The notes below the pieces were generated by a model. That model was not told the origin of the DNA. It worked only from the letters and a program-made list of their open reading frames with translations, and searched no databases. A stretch of 64,000 bases of DNA from Nocardioides humilatus (GTDB taxonomy: Bacteria; Actinomycetota; Actinomycetes; Propionibacteriales; Nocardioidaceae). Below, one piece after another: positions 7,863 to 15,655 of this stretch. The stretch's first letter is position 1; each line of letters starts with the position of its first letter. The stretch lies in the NCBI RefSeq assembly GCF_008373755.1, contig NZ_VUJV01000003.1:930001-994000 (forward strand). Reading direction: 5' to 3'. Position numbers and translations under genes: made by a program.

Positions 7863-8714
7863 CTACAGCCGGGTGGTCCCGTTCGCGACGATGACCGCAG
7901 GGCCTGACATCAAGATCCGGTCGTCGTGGGTCCAGCGGATGGTGAGGGTGCCGCCCGGCAGGTCGACCCGGTAGTCGGTGTCGCGTGGGGCGTCGTCGGC
8001 CAGCGCTGCGGCGACCATTACGGCGCACGCGCCGGTGCCGCACGACCGCGTCTCCCCCGAGCCGCGCTCGTGGACGCGCATCGCGACGTGGCGAGCCCCT
8101 CGTCGTACGACGAATTCAACGTTGACCCCGTGGGGGTAGACCGCGGGGTCGTGCGTCGGAGCGACGAGGAGCGGGCCCGCTTCGGTGAGGTCGTCGATGA
8201 AGGCGACGGCGTGCGGGTTGCCCATGTCGACGTGGACCGCGGGCCAGCTGCGGTCGTCGCCGTCGACCGAGACGCCCACCTTGGTGTCCTCGAGGACCCG
8301 GGGCGCGCCCATGTCGACCGTGATCTCGCCGTCGGCCGCGCCGCCGGCGAAGGTCAGCGCCTTCACGCCGTCGCGGGTGGCGACCGGGACGGGCTGGGTC
8401 GGGTCGACGAGGCCCTCGAGGGCGAGGTGGCGGCCGAAGACCCGGATGCCGTTGCCGCACATCTCCGAGAGCGAGCCGTCGGAGTTCCAGTAGTCCATGA
8501 ACCACTCGGCGTCCTGGCCGTTGCCGGCCTCGATCGCCGCGGTGCGGATCACGCGGAGGATGCCGTCGCCGCCGATCCCGGCACGCCGGTCGCAGAGTGC
8601 TCGGACCCGCTCGGGATCCACGTCGCCGTGGAGCGCGCCGTCGTGATCAGGCAGGAGGACGAAGTCGTTCTCCGTGCCGTGCCCCTTGAGGAAGGGGTAG
8701 TCGGGTGCGCTCAC
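7863..8714 (-). CDS. dapF: Diaminopimelate epimerase
   Basis: Converts LL-diaminopimelate to meso-diaminopimelate for lysine and peptidoglycan synthesis. The GTG at 8714 gives VSAPDYPFLKGHGTENDF, the standard N-terminus and 283 residues. Upstream codons are low-complexity. Both catalytic cysteines are visible: Cys86 in EMCGNGIR and Cys225 in GETRSCGTGAC. The substrate-binding NPHAV segment is also present. The reverse strand carries a 303-aa shadow frame. In many actinobacteria dapF lies close to miaA and miaB. Here miaA is 2.1 kb away with three unrelated genes between them. Confidence 0.96.
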   Translation of the reverse strand: MSAPDYPFLKGHGTENDFVLLPDHDGALHGDVDPERVRALCDRRAGIGGDGILRVIRTAAIEAGNGQDAEWFMDYWNSDGSLSEMCGNGIRVFGRHLALEGLVDPTQPVPVATRDGVKALTFAGGAADGEITVDMGAPRVLEDTKVGVSVDGDDRSWPAVHVDMGNPHAVAFIDDLTEAGPLLVAPTHDPAVYPHGVNVEFVVRRGARHVAMRVHERGSGETRSCGTGACAVMVAAALADDAPRDTDYRVDLPGGTLTIRWTHDDRILMSGPAVIVANGTTRL

Positions 8715-8730
8715 CCTCCAAGGGTAGAGG

Positions 8731-9540
8731 TCAACGACGCAGCGCGGGGTGCTGACGACCGAGTGCGGCGAGCAGCACCCGCCGCGGCGCGAACTTGCCG
8801 AGCCCGACCGCAGCACGGGTGCCGAGGCCGGGGATGACCAGGAGACGCCCGCGGTCGAGACCGTCGACAGCCGCGGCCGCGACGTCGACGACGTCCTCCC
8901 ACATGAAGCCCGGCATCATGCCGGTCTTCTCCTCGTCGCTGAAGCCGGCCGCCTCGAAGAACTCCGTCGCCACCGGTCCCGGGCACAGCGCGGTGACGGT
9001 GACGCCCTTGCGGCGTACCTCCTCCGCGATCGCCTGGGAGTACGACGCCACGAAGGCCTTCGCCGCCCCGTAGCCCGCCTGCCCCGGCAAGGGCTGGAAG
9101 GCGGCGCTCGAGGCCACGTTGAGGAGGGCGCCCTTGTGCTCGACCAGGGTCGGCAGGAAACGGGTGGTCAGGTCGACGACCGCCGCCACGTCGACCTCGA
9201 CCATGGTCAGCTCGGCGTCGACGTCGGCGGTGAGGACCGGGCCCGTGGTCGACAGGCCGGCGTTGTTGACCAGGATCGACACCGCCAGGCCCAGCTCGGC
9301 CACCCGCCCGGGCAGCGCGGCACGTGCGTCGCGGTCGGTGAGGTCCGCGGCGAGCACCTCGGCGCGCACGCCGGTCGCCTTCAGCTCGGCAGCGAGCGCC
9401 TCGAGCTTGCCGGCGCTGCGGGCGACGAGCACGACGCCGTGGCCGCGACCGGCCAGGTTGCGCGCGATCTCGGCACCGATGCCGGAGGAGGCGCCGGTGA
9501 TCAGCGCGGTCGTGGTCGGGCTCGGTGCGGGGAGCGTCAT
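8731..9540 (-). CDS. SDR family NAD(P)-dependent oxidoreductase
   Basis: A 269-residue classical SDR. The dinucleotide loop TGASSGIG is at 15-22, LVNNAG near 97, a catalytic serine in NVASSAAF, and Tyr157-Lys161 in YGAAK. An arginine after strand 2 (VLVARSAGKL) suggests NADPH. The C-terminal extension RLLVIPGLGTRAAVGLGKFAPRRVL resembles the membrane-associating tail of the DltE/YqjQ-like SDR group. The substrate is unknown. It lies 17 bp upstream of dapF on the same strand, so it may share its transcript. Confidence 0.87.
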   Translation of the reverse strand: MTLPAPSPTTTALITGASSGIGAEIARNLAGRGHGVVLVARSAGKLEALAAELKATGVRAEVLAADLTDRDARAALPGRVAELGLAVSILVNNAGLSTTGPVLTADVDAELTMVEVDVAAVVDLTTRFLPTLVEHKGALLNVASSAAFQPLPGQAGYGAAKAFVASYSQAIAEEVRRKGVTVTALCPGPVATEFFEAAGFSDEEKTGMMPGFMWEDVVDVAAAAVDGLDRGRLLVIPGLGTRAAVGLGKFAPRRVLLAALGRQHPALRR

Positions 9541-9576
9541 GCCGGAAAGCCTAGATGGGTAAGTCCAAGGGGCGGC

Positions 9577-10206
9577 TCACTCCTGGTAGAGCCGCTCCTC
9601 GTAGGACGGTCCGTAGTAGGCGTCGAGCTCCTCGACGCTCGTGTCCGGCTTCTCCAGCTGGTGCGACAGCACGGCGCGGCGCGGCACGATGCCGTCGGGG
9701 TCCCAGGTCTCGGGGTCCCACAGCTTCGAGCGCAGGAACGCCTTCGCGCAGTGGAAGAAGATCGTGTCGATCTCGACCACGACCGCCAGCAGCGGCCGAT
9801 GGCCCTTCACGACCATCGCGTCGAAGAACGGCGCGTCGCTCACGAGCCGCGCCCGGCCGTTGATCCGCAGGGTGTCGCCGCGGCCGGGGATGAGGAAGTT
9901 CAGCCCGACGTGGGGGTTGGCGAGGATGTTGCGGTAGCCGTCGGCCCGCCGGTTGCCCGGGCGCTCCGCGATGGCGATCGTCGTGTCGTCGATGACGTGG
10001 GCCAGCCGACCGGCAGGGTCGCCCTTCGGCGAGACGTCGAGGTTGCCGTCGGCATCCGACGTCGCGACCAGGCAGAACGGCGACGCTGCCAGCCAGTCGC
10101 GATCGACGTCGGCCAGCGCGGACCGCTCCTTGTCGCGAGCGGCGGCGCCCGGTTCGCCGAGCAGGGCGGTCAGGGCTGCCTCGTCGGGGATCTCGGTCCA
10201 GGTCAC
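9577..10206 (-). CDS. PPOX-class FMN-dependent flavoprotein (MSMEG_1061-like)
   Basis: This 209-residue protein starts with GTG at 10206 (VTWTEIPDEAALTALLG). It matches the pyridoxamine-5'-phosphate-oxidase-like split-barrel group: ATSDADGNLDVSPKGDPAG, then IAERPGNRRADGYRNILANPHVGL, then LIPGRGDTLRINGRA. The segment HCAKAFLRSKLWDPETWD is typical of the MSMEG_1061 subfamily. These proteins bind FMN, or F420 in related families, and reduce small molecules. The substrate is unknown. The gap to the next gene upstream (10255) is filled by a dispersed repeat. Confidence 0.85.
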   Translation of the reverse strand: MTWTEIPDEAALTALLGEPGAAARDKERSALADVDRDWLAASPFCLVATSDADGNLDVSPKGDPAGRLAHVIDDTTIAIAERPGNRRADGYRNILANPHVGLNFLIPGRGDTLRINGRARLVSDAPFFDAMVVKGHRPLLAVVVEIDTIFFHCAKAFLRSKLWDPETWDPDGIVPRRAVLSHQLEKPDTSVEELDAYYGPSYEERLYQE

Positions 10207-10227
10207 CGGTCCAGAGTAGGTCGCCTT

Positions 10228-10264
10228 GGTTTCGAGGCTCGCTTCGCTCGCACCTCAACCAGCG
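10228..10264. repeat. Dispersed short repeat, long form, copy B
   Basis: A 37-bp unit starting GGTTTCGAGGCTCGCTTCGC and ending CTCAACCAGCG. It overlaps the 3' end of the DHFR-like gene. Read on the minus strand, its GGTTGA supplies the final glycine codon and the TGA stop at 10255-10257, so the gene now ends inside the repeat. Confidence 0.75.
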
Positions 10265-10824
10265 GCGGCGCCGTCCTCCTTGAGCGGGCCGACGAAGCGG
10301 TAGCGGGCGGCGATGAAGGCCTTGTTCTGGGTCGCCTCGATCAGCTCGAGGTCGTAGCGCCGCGGCAGGATCGGGCGACCGGCCCCGAGCGTCACCGGCG
10401 CGATGTAGGTGATGACCTCGTCGAGCAGGCCGGCGTCGGCGAACTGCCCCACCAGGTCTCCCCCACCCACCACCCACAGGTCCTTGCCGTCGGCCGCGGC
10501 GACCATCAGGTCGTAGACCTCCTGCACATCGCCGGACGCGAAGCGCACGTCGGCCTTGACCCCCTCGATCGCCGGGGCCGCGAGGTCGCGGTGGGTCATC
10601 ACCCACGCCGGCATCGAGTAGAACCACTGGTCGGGCTCGTGGCGCCGCACCCACTCGTAGGTCGTCGCGCCCATCACGATCGCGCCGATGTCCTTGATGA
10701 AGTCCTCGTAGTTGAGCGGACCCTTCTCGTCCTGGTCCTGCCGCATCAGCCAGTCGAGCGAGTCGTCGGGGTCGGCGATGAAGCCGTCGAGCGTGGTCGC
10801 CGTGTAGTAGATGAGCCGAGTCAT
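10255..10824 (-). CDS. Dihydrofolate reductase family protein (RibD C-terminal-like)
   Basis: The protein has 189 residues from the ATG at 10824, which overlaps the miaA stop by 4 bp (ATGA) and implies translational coupling. The N-terminus MTRLIYYTATTLDGFIADPDDSLDWL and the later IVMGATTYEW and DLWVVGGGDLVGQFADAGLLDE are hallmarks of the RibD_C/DHFR-like NADPH reductase fold (YyaP/YwjB type). True folate reduction is not implied. The last residues and stop codon come from the dispersed repeat, so the native C-terminus may have been replaced. Confidence 0.88.
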   Translation of the reverse strand: MTRLIYYTATTLDGFIADPDDSLDWLMRQDQDEKGPLNYEDFIKDIGAIVMGATTYEWVRRHEPDQWFYSMPAWVMTHRDLAAPAIEGVKADVRFASGDVQEVYDLMVAAADGKDLWVVGGGDLVGQFADAGLLDEVITYIAPVTLGAGRPILPRRYDLELIEATQNKAFIAARYRFVGPLKEDGAAAG

Positions 10825-11735
10825 GGCTCGACTATGGACCCGACCGCCGACAGAGCCTGCTCGACCCGGTCGGGGGCGTCGTAGGCGATCCAGGTGATGC
10901 GCGGGTCGTTCTTCCACCAGGCCATCTGGCGTCGGGCGAACTGCCGGGTGGCGATGACCGTGCGCTCGCGTGCCTCGGCCAGGGACAGCTCTCCGGCCAG
11001 GTGGGCGATGACCTGTTGATAGCCGATGGCGCGGGACGCCGTACGCCCCTCGGCGAGGCCCTCGTCGAGCAGCCGCGCGACCTCCTCGACGAAACCGGCG
11101 GCGAACATCTCGTCGACGCGGAGCTCGATGCGCTGCTCGAGCAGCCCCTTGTCGATGCGTACGCCGACCTGGACGGTCGCCGGCTCCACGTAGTCGAGCT
11201 GCGGCAGGGTCGCGGAGAAGGGGCGGCCGGTCAGCTCGATGACCTCGAGGGCCCGCACGATGCGACGGCCGTTGTCGGGCACGATGCGCTCGGCCGCCTC
11301 CGGGTCACGCTCGCGGAGGAACGCGTGCAGCTCGGCCGCGCCGCGCACCGCGAGCTCGGCCTCCCACTTCTCCCGGAGCGCCGGGTCGGTGCCGGGAAAT
11401 TCGAACCGGTCGAGCACCGCGCGCGTGTAGAGCGCCGAGCCCCCGACGAGCACCGGCGGCTTCTTCTCGGCACGCAGCGAGGCGATCACCTCGCGCGCCC
11501 AGCCCTGGAACTGCGCGACCGTCGCCGGGTCGCCGACGTCGAGCCGGTCGAGGAGGTGGTGCGGGATGCCGCGGCGCTCGGCGAGGGGGAGTTTCGCCGT
11601 ACCGATGTCCATGCCGCGGTAGAGCTGCATGGCGTCGGTGTTGACGACCTCGCCCCCGAGCCGCTCGGCGAGGTCGAGCGACAGGCTCGTCTTGCCGGCC
11701 GCGGTGGGTCCGACGATCGCAACGATCGGCGTCAT
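10821..11735 (-). CDS. miaA: tRNA dimethylallyltransferase
   Basis: Transfers dimethylallyl from DMAPP to N6 of A37 in tRNAs reading UNN codons. The protein has 304 residues from the ATG at 11735 (MTPIVAIVGPTAAGKTSL). The P-loop is GPTAAGKT at 9-16, followed by the substrate motifs NTDAMQLYRGMDIGTAKL and PHHLLD. RIVRALEV and the C-terminal RAIGYQQVI and TRQFARRQMAWWKND motifs are also present. Its product is the substrate of MiaB, encoded at 19479-20981 on the same strand. Confidence 0.96.
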   Translation of the reverse strand: MTPIVAIVGPTAAGKTSLSLDLAERLGGEVVNTDAMQLYRGMDIGTAKLPLAERRGIPHHLLDRLDVGDPATVAQFQGWAREVIASLRAEKKPPVLVGGSALYTRAVLDRFEFPGTDPALREKWEAELAVRGAAELHAFLRERDPEAAERIVPDNGRRIVRALEVIELTGRPFSATLPQLDYVEPATVQVGVRIDKGLLEQRIELRVDEMFAAGFVEEVARLLDEGLAEGRTASRAIGYQQVIAHLAGELSLAEARERTVIATRQFARRQMAWWKNDPRITWIAYDAPDRVEQALSAVGSIVEP

Positions 11736-11816
11736 GGGGTTCAGTCTGCCGTCCCGGCTAGGGTGACCGGACACGGCCCGGTTCTCGGCCGGGCCACAGA
11801 TCACAGGGGGTTTCTC

Positions 11817-12020
11817 GTGGGCTTCTTCGACAAGGCCAAGGACAAGCTGGGCGACGCGGTCGACAGCCAGGGCGACAAGATCGGCGACGGCCTGGACAAG
11901 GCTGCCGACCTCATCGACGACAAGACCGGCGGCAAGTTCGGCGACCAGCTCGACACCGGCGCCGACAAGGCCAAGGACGCCCTCGACGGACTCGACGGCC
12001 AGGACGACGACATCAAGTGA
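11817..12020 (+). CDS. MT0933-type small antitoxin-like protein
   Basis: This 67-residue acidic, lysine-rich protein starts with GTG at 11817 after an AGGGGG ribosome site. It opens GFFDKAKDKLGDAVDSQGDK and contains repeated D-K-A-D/G motifs. This matches the MT0933/Rv0909-like 'antitoxin' family, which is all-helical and amphipathic. In Mycobacterium that family is paired with a toxin gene downstream. Here the next gene, overlapping by GTGA, is a Nudix hydrolase and not a known toxin. A -10-like TAGGGT lies at 11759-11764, with a small GC hairpin at about 11775-11795 in the leader. Confidence 0.8.
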   Translation: MGFFDKAKDKLGDAVDSQGDKIGDGLDKAADLIDDKTGGKFGDQLDTGADKAKDALDGLDGQDDDIK

Positions 12021-12499
12021 CGGTCCAGGACCCCGCGACGGGCGCGGAGAGATTCGTCATCGTCCCGGCGTCCTACGTCTTCTTCCTTCGCGACGGTGAT
12101 CGCGGCACCGAGGTGCTGCTCCAGCTGCGCCGCGGCACGGGCTACATGGACGAGCACTGGGCCGCGGCCGCAGCAGGTCACGTCGAGCGCGGCGAGACCG
12201 CGGAGCAGGCCGCGCTGCGGGAGGCCGAGGAGGAGGTCGACGTCACCGACGTCGAGCTCGACTTCCTCACCGCCATGCAGCGCACGGCGCACGACCTCCC
12301 GATCGACGAGCGCGTCGACTTCTTCTTCGCAGCACGCGGCTGGACCGGCACACCGCGCATCGTCGAGCCCGAGAAGTGCGCCGACCTGCAGTGGTTCGCT
12401 CTCGACGCGCTCCCCGACCCGGTCGTGCCGCACGAGAAGGTCGTGCTCGAGGGCCTGCGCGACGGCGGGATCGCGCCGCTGACCCACCACGGCTTCTAG
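12017..12499 (+). CDS. Nudix hydrolase
   Basis: A 160-residue protein starting with GTG at 12017 inside the stop codon of the preceding gene (GTGA overlap), so the two are translationally coupled. The Nudix box spans about 54-76: Gly54, Glu60, Arg68-Glu69 and Glu72-Glu73. The glycine near the end of the box is Asp75. Flanking features (VFFLRDGDRGTEVLLQLR, EHWAAAAAGHV, RVDFFFAARGW) are those of stand-alone nucleoside-diphosphate-X hydrolases. The substrate is not predictable. It converges with the sigma-factor gene, with only 9 bp between stops. Confidence 0.9.
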   Translation: MTVQDPATGAERFVIVPASYVFFLRDGDRGTEVLLQLRRGTGYMDEHWAAAAAGHVERGETAEQAALREAEEEVDVTDVELDFLTAMQRTAHDLPIDERVDFFFAARGWTGTPRIVEPEKCADLQWFALDALPDPVVPHEKVVLEGLRDGGIAPLTHHGF

Positions 12500-12508
12500 A
12501 AGGGGCTC

Positions 12509-14212
12509 CTAGAAGTTCGCGGACCCCGGGTTGCCGGGCGCGCCGTCGACGTCCAGGGTCGCCCAGCCGTGCGGCTTGACCGCCGGACCCGTCGGCATCG
12601 GCGCCTCGGCCCGCAGCACGAGCGGCGGCACGGGGGTGCCGTCGTAGTCATGGCTGCAGGTGACGTAGTTGGTGATCGAGAAACCGGCCTCGACGAAGAA
12701 CCCGCACTGCCAGTCGCCTGCAGCGGTCAGGTCGGACACGATCCAGATGTCGTCGAGCTGCAGGTGGACCTTCACGTCGGCCGGACCGCTGCCCGTGGCG
12801 ACCGCATTGACCGTCACCTCGAACGGACCCCGGGCCGGGTTGCCGTCGGGCGCCTCGACGACAGTCACCGTGTCGAGGCCCGCGCCCGGCGGGTCGAGGT
12901 TGGGCGTCGTGGGGGTGTCGGTCGGCGTGGTCGGGGTGTCGGTCGGCGTCGGGGTATCGGTCGGCGTCGTCGGGGTGTCCGTCGGGGACGTGGGCGTCTC
13001 GCTGGGCGTCGAGGAGGGCGTCGCGCTCGGGGTGGTCGGCGTGGTCGCCGGGGTCGACGGGACTGCGGTCGCGACGGCCTGGGATGCGGAGGTCGACGCT
13101 GGCGGCGTGACGACCACCGGCTCGGCGACCGCGCTGGTCTCCGCGGGCGGCGTCGGGGAGTCGGCAGGACGCGACGGCGCCGTGTGCGGCGGCTCGCTGT
13201 CGGGCGAAGTGGGCGCGACCACCGGAGGCGTCGCGTCGGTCGGCTTGTCGCCGCCGCCCGCGGCGAGGGCGAAGGCCAGGCCGCCCACGACCGCAGCGGC
13301 CGCGGCCGTCGCGGCGACGCCGATGAGGACCGGGTTGGGCCCGGCGGCGCTGCCGCCGCTGCCACCCGACGTGCCGGCTGCTCCGCCGGCACCCGCGCCA
13401 CCGGCCGCGGCGAACCACAGCAGCCCGCCCTTCTTCGCACCCGTGATGCCCCACAGGACGACCGGGAAGAGCCAGAGAGCGAGCTTCTGGTTGACGGTGT
13501 CGACGGCGACGTACGCCGCACTGCAGGTGCCGCACTCGTCGAGGTGGGCGTTGACCTTGGCCTCGGCGCGCGCGCTGAGGTCGCCGCGGACGTGCTGGCT
13601 CATCCGAGCCTGGGTCCAGCCGCACTGACCGCTCGCCGCGGCACCGGCGACCGGCAGGTGCTGGTCGAGGTAGGCGCGCTTGAGGCCCTCGCGAGCGCGG
13701 TAGGCCAGCGACGACACGGCGCCGGCGTCCATGTCGAGGATCGTCGCGACCTCGGCGGGCTTGCGGCCCTCGACCTCGAGGTGCCACAGCACCTGCTGCC
13801 ACGCCTTCGGGAGGGTCGCGAGCGCGGAGACCGCGACGTCGCGGTCGAGGTCCTCGACGATCTCCTCGACCGGCGGGATCACATCGTCGAGCAGCCACGG
13901 CTGGTCGGAGGAAGGCGACTCGGTAGTGGCCCGCAGGGCGTCGCGGTAGCCGTTACGGATCGTGACGTGGAGGTAGGCGCGGAAGTCCTCGGTGGGCCCG
14001 CGGCCGGCGTTGAGCTGGGTGAGCACCTTCGCGAAGGACTCCGCGACCAACTCCTCGGCCTTGTCGTTGCCGATCAGGATCCGGGCGAGGCGACGAGCGG
14101 CGTCGACCTCGATCTTGTAGAGCTCACCGAAGGCGTCGCTGTCGCCGGCGCGTGCGCGCTCGAGCAGCGCGGGTGCCGCGTCTTCCCCGGTGCGGGGAGG
14201 CAGATCAGTCAT
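12509..14212 (-). CDS. ECF sigma factor fused to zinc-finger anti-sigma-like and membrane module
   Basis: A 567-residue protein. Residues 15-90 look like sigma region 2 (DAFGELYKIEVDAARRLARI, then EELVAESFAKVLTQL) and 130-185 like region 4 (LPKAWQQVLWHLEVEGRKPAEV). A zinc-binding anti-sigma motif follows at His223-Cys227-Cys230 in AHLDECGTC. Hydrophobic segments are near 244-260 and 295-318. A long Thr/Pro/Ser linker contains TDTPTTP repeats (about 405-437), and a roughly 125-residue C-terminal domain with two cysteines would lie outside the cell. Sigma factor, sequestering domain and sensor are thus in one chain, like some ECF groups with C-terminal extensions. An inverted repeat CCGAAC-N8-GTTCGG (14287-14306) lies upstream. 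It is not certain that regulation is intramolecular. Confidence 0.88.
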   Translation of the reverse strand: MTDLPPRTGEDAAPALLERARAGDSDAFGELYKIEVDAARRLARILIGNDKAEELVAESFAKVLTQLNAGRGPTEDFRAYLHVTIRNGYRDALRATTESPSSDQPWLLDDVIPPVEEIVEDLDRDVAVSALATLPKAWQQVLWHLEVEGRKPAEVATILDMDAGAVSSLAYRAREGLKRAYLDQHLPVAGAAASGQCGWTQARMSQHVRGDLSARAEAKVNAHLDECGTCSAAYVAVDTVNQKLALWLFPVVLWGITGAKKGGLLWFAAAGGAGAGGAAGTSGGSGGSAAGPNPVLIGVAATAAAAAVVGGLAFALAAGGGDKPTDATPPVVAPTSPDSEPPHTAPSRPADSPTPPAETSAVAEPVVVTPPASTSASQAVATAVPSTPATTPTTPSATPSSTPSETPTSPTDTPTTPTDTPTPTDTPTTPTDTPTTPNLDPPGAGLDTVTVVEAPDGNPARGPFEVTVNAVATGSGPADVKVHLQLDDIWIVSDLTAAGDWQCGFFVEAGFSITNYVTCSHDYDGTPVPPLVLRAEAPMPTGPAVKPHGWATLDVDGAPGNPGSANF

Positions 14213-14286
14213 CGAATGCCCTCATGTTCACGCCAAGGAGCACCCCCTGCACCCCCCGTGCGTCTCCCCCACAACGAGCGGGAGTA

Positions 14287-14306
14287 CCGAACATCATGCC
14301 GTTCGG
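14287..14306. promoter_or_regulatory. Inverted repeat in divergent sigma/XRE promoter region
   Basis: CCGAAC, an 8-bp spacer and GTTCGG form a 6-bp inverted repeat midway between the starts of the ECF sigma gene (14212) and the XRE gene (14418). It could be an operator. No regulator can be assigned. Confidence 0.3.
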
Positions 14307-14417
14307 AAGAAAAGTCGAGAAATTCCGAAAATCGCGTGATGTTCGCGTGCGCATCCCGTCTTGGTCGGTGAACGCGGTAGCCAGCAGGGCCAACCGCACC
14401 AGCCCGAGGAGGACGCG

Positions 14418-15527
14418 ATGTCGATCACGGCGACCCACCACCGTGCCGCACCCGGGCCCACCCGTCCCACCTCGCTGGCCGACTACCGCGCCCGGACCGC
14501 GACCCGGGCCGCTGGCCGCGCGAGCGCCGCCGAGCTGCACACCGCCTTCGCGGCCGCCTCGGTCCCCGGCCCCGCCTACGACTTCCACCCGTTCGTCGCC
14601 TCCGTGCTCGCCCGCGCCGACCGCGTCGAGCCGGTCGACCACCCCGAGTGGGAGCGCTTCCTCGGGCTGCTCGACCGCCACCGCACCAACGCCAAGGCGG
14701 CCATCAACTGCGGCGTCCTCGCCAACCTGGTCGGCATCGCCGCCTTCGGCGACGCCACCGACTTCCTCGCTCTCGCCGACCTCTCCGACCGCCTGGGGGC
14801 GGACCGGCTGGCGGCGATCCAGCATCGGGCGGCTCGGTTCATCGAGCCCGACGCGACCTTCCCGCTCACGACCATCGCGATCACCCGCATGATCGGGAGC
14901 TCGGGGCACCCCGCCGCGCGGGGCAGCCTCGACTCTGCGGTGAAGCTGCTCGCCACGGGCGTCGACCCCGACCGCTACCTGCCGGTGATCCGCACGCCCG
15001 CCGAGCTCCTCGGCCTGGTCGACGGCGGCAGCGTGCTGGAGTGGCGCCACCACCTCGCGGTCATCGCGGCGAGCCCGTGGTCGCCGTACGCCCGCCACCT
15101 CGGCGACCTCGCCGGTCAGATCGCGCGGCCCCAGGCCGCCGAGGTCATCGACCGCTTCACCGAGCTGTGCCGTGAGCAGAACAAGGAAGCCGAGCGCGAG
15201 CAGGTCGCCAACGAAGTACGTCGCCTCGTCGCCGAGAGCGGCGCCACCCAACGACAGTTCGCGCAATGGGTCGGCACCTCGGCCTCGCGACTGTCCACCT
15301 ACGTCTCCGGATCGGTGACGCCCTCGGCGTCGCTGATGCTCCGGATGACGCGCACGTCCCGCTTGCTCCAGGAGCGAGATGTGCCGCTAGCCCCGTCGGC
15401 GGGGTCCGAGCAGAGCTGGGGGGCCGCTCGGGCCTCCGCCGACGGTGGAGATGACGGGTCGACCGGCCCGGGCGAGCGCGCCCCGGGGGCGCTCGGACGG
15501 CGCCGGTCGCACCTGTCAGCAGTCTGA
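14418..15527 (+). CDS. XRE-type helix-turn-helix protein
   Basis: The protein has 369 residues from the ATG at 14418, preceded by GAGGAGG at 14406-14412. Most of the sequence is helical and alanine/leucine-rich without a recognised enzyme motif. An XRE-type HTH is at about 275-310 (VAESGATQRQFAQWVGTSAS, then RLSTYVSGSVTPSASLMLRM). The tail after about 325 is Gly/Arg/Ser-rich and coincides with the first of three hairpin-forming repeats (15406-15649), so the C-terminus may have been extended by repeat sequence. It is divergent from the fused sigma-factor gene, which may be its target or controller. A role in antisense or plasmid control was not evident. Confidence 0.75.
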   Translation: MSITATHHRAAPGPTRPTSLADYRARTATRAAGRASAAELHTAFAAASVPGPAYDFHPFVASVLARADRVEPVDHPEWERFLGLLDRHRTNAKAAINCGVLANLVGIAAFGDATDFLALADLSDRLGADRLAAIQHRAARFIEPDATFPLTTIAITRMIGSSGHPAARGSLDSAVKLLATGVDPDRYLPVIRTPAELLGLVDGGSVLEWRHHLAVIAASPWSPYARHLGDLAGQIARPQAAEVIDRFTELCREQNKEAEREQVANEVRRLVAESGATQRQFAQWVGTSASRLSTYVSGSVTPSASLMLRMTRTSRLLQERDVPLAPSAGSEQSWGAARASADGGDDGSTGPGERAPGALGRRRSHLSAV

Positions 15528-15604
15528 ACTTTCGCCACAGGGAGCGTGGCGCCCGATCGAGCGGCCTGGGGGGCCGCTCGGTCGGGTGGACGGGGAGAGA
15601 AACC

Positions 15605-15649
15605 GCCGTCCGGGCCGAGCAGATCGGGGGGTCGCTCGGCCCGGGCGGC
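15605..15649. terminator. Strong GC hairpin between convergent genes
   Basis: Two 16-nt arms (15605-15620 and 15634-15649) pair with a single G-T mismatch around a 13-nt loop. TTTCCCCTATTT follows on the plus strand. It lies between the XRE gene (ends 15527) and the phosphotransferase gene (ends 15656), so it probably terminates both. It is the third of three related GGGGGG(C/T)CGCTCGG hairpins. Confidence 0.65.
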
Positions 15650-15655
15650 TTTCCC

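Noticed and set aside
8749-10884. 711-codon plus-strand frame over the SDR, PPOX and DHFR-like genes
   Set aside because: Crosses three genes with clear motifs on the other strand.
12890-13020. CRISPR-like direct repeats
   Set aside because: They are short in-frame TDTPTTP codon repeats of a coding linker, without spacers.
12569-14371. 600-codon plus-strand frame opposite the sigma fusion
   Set aside because: Arg/Gly repeat composition; the sigma and zinc motifs are on the minus strand.
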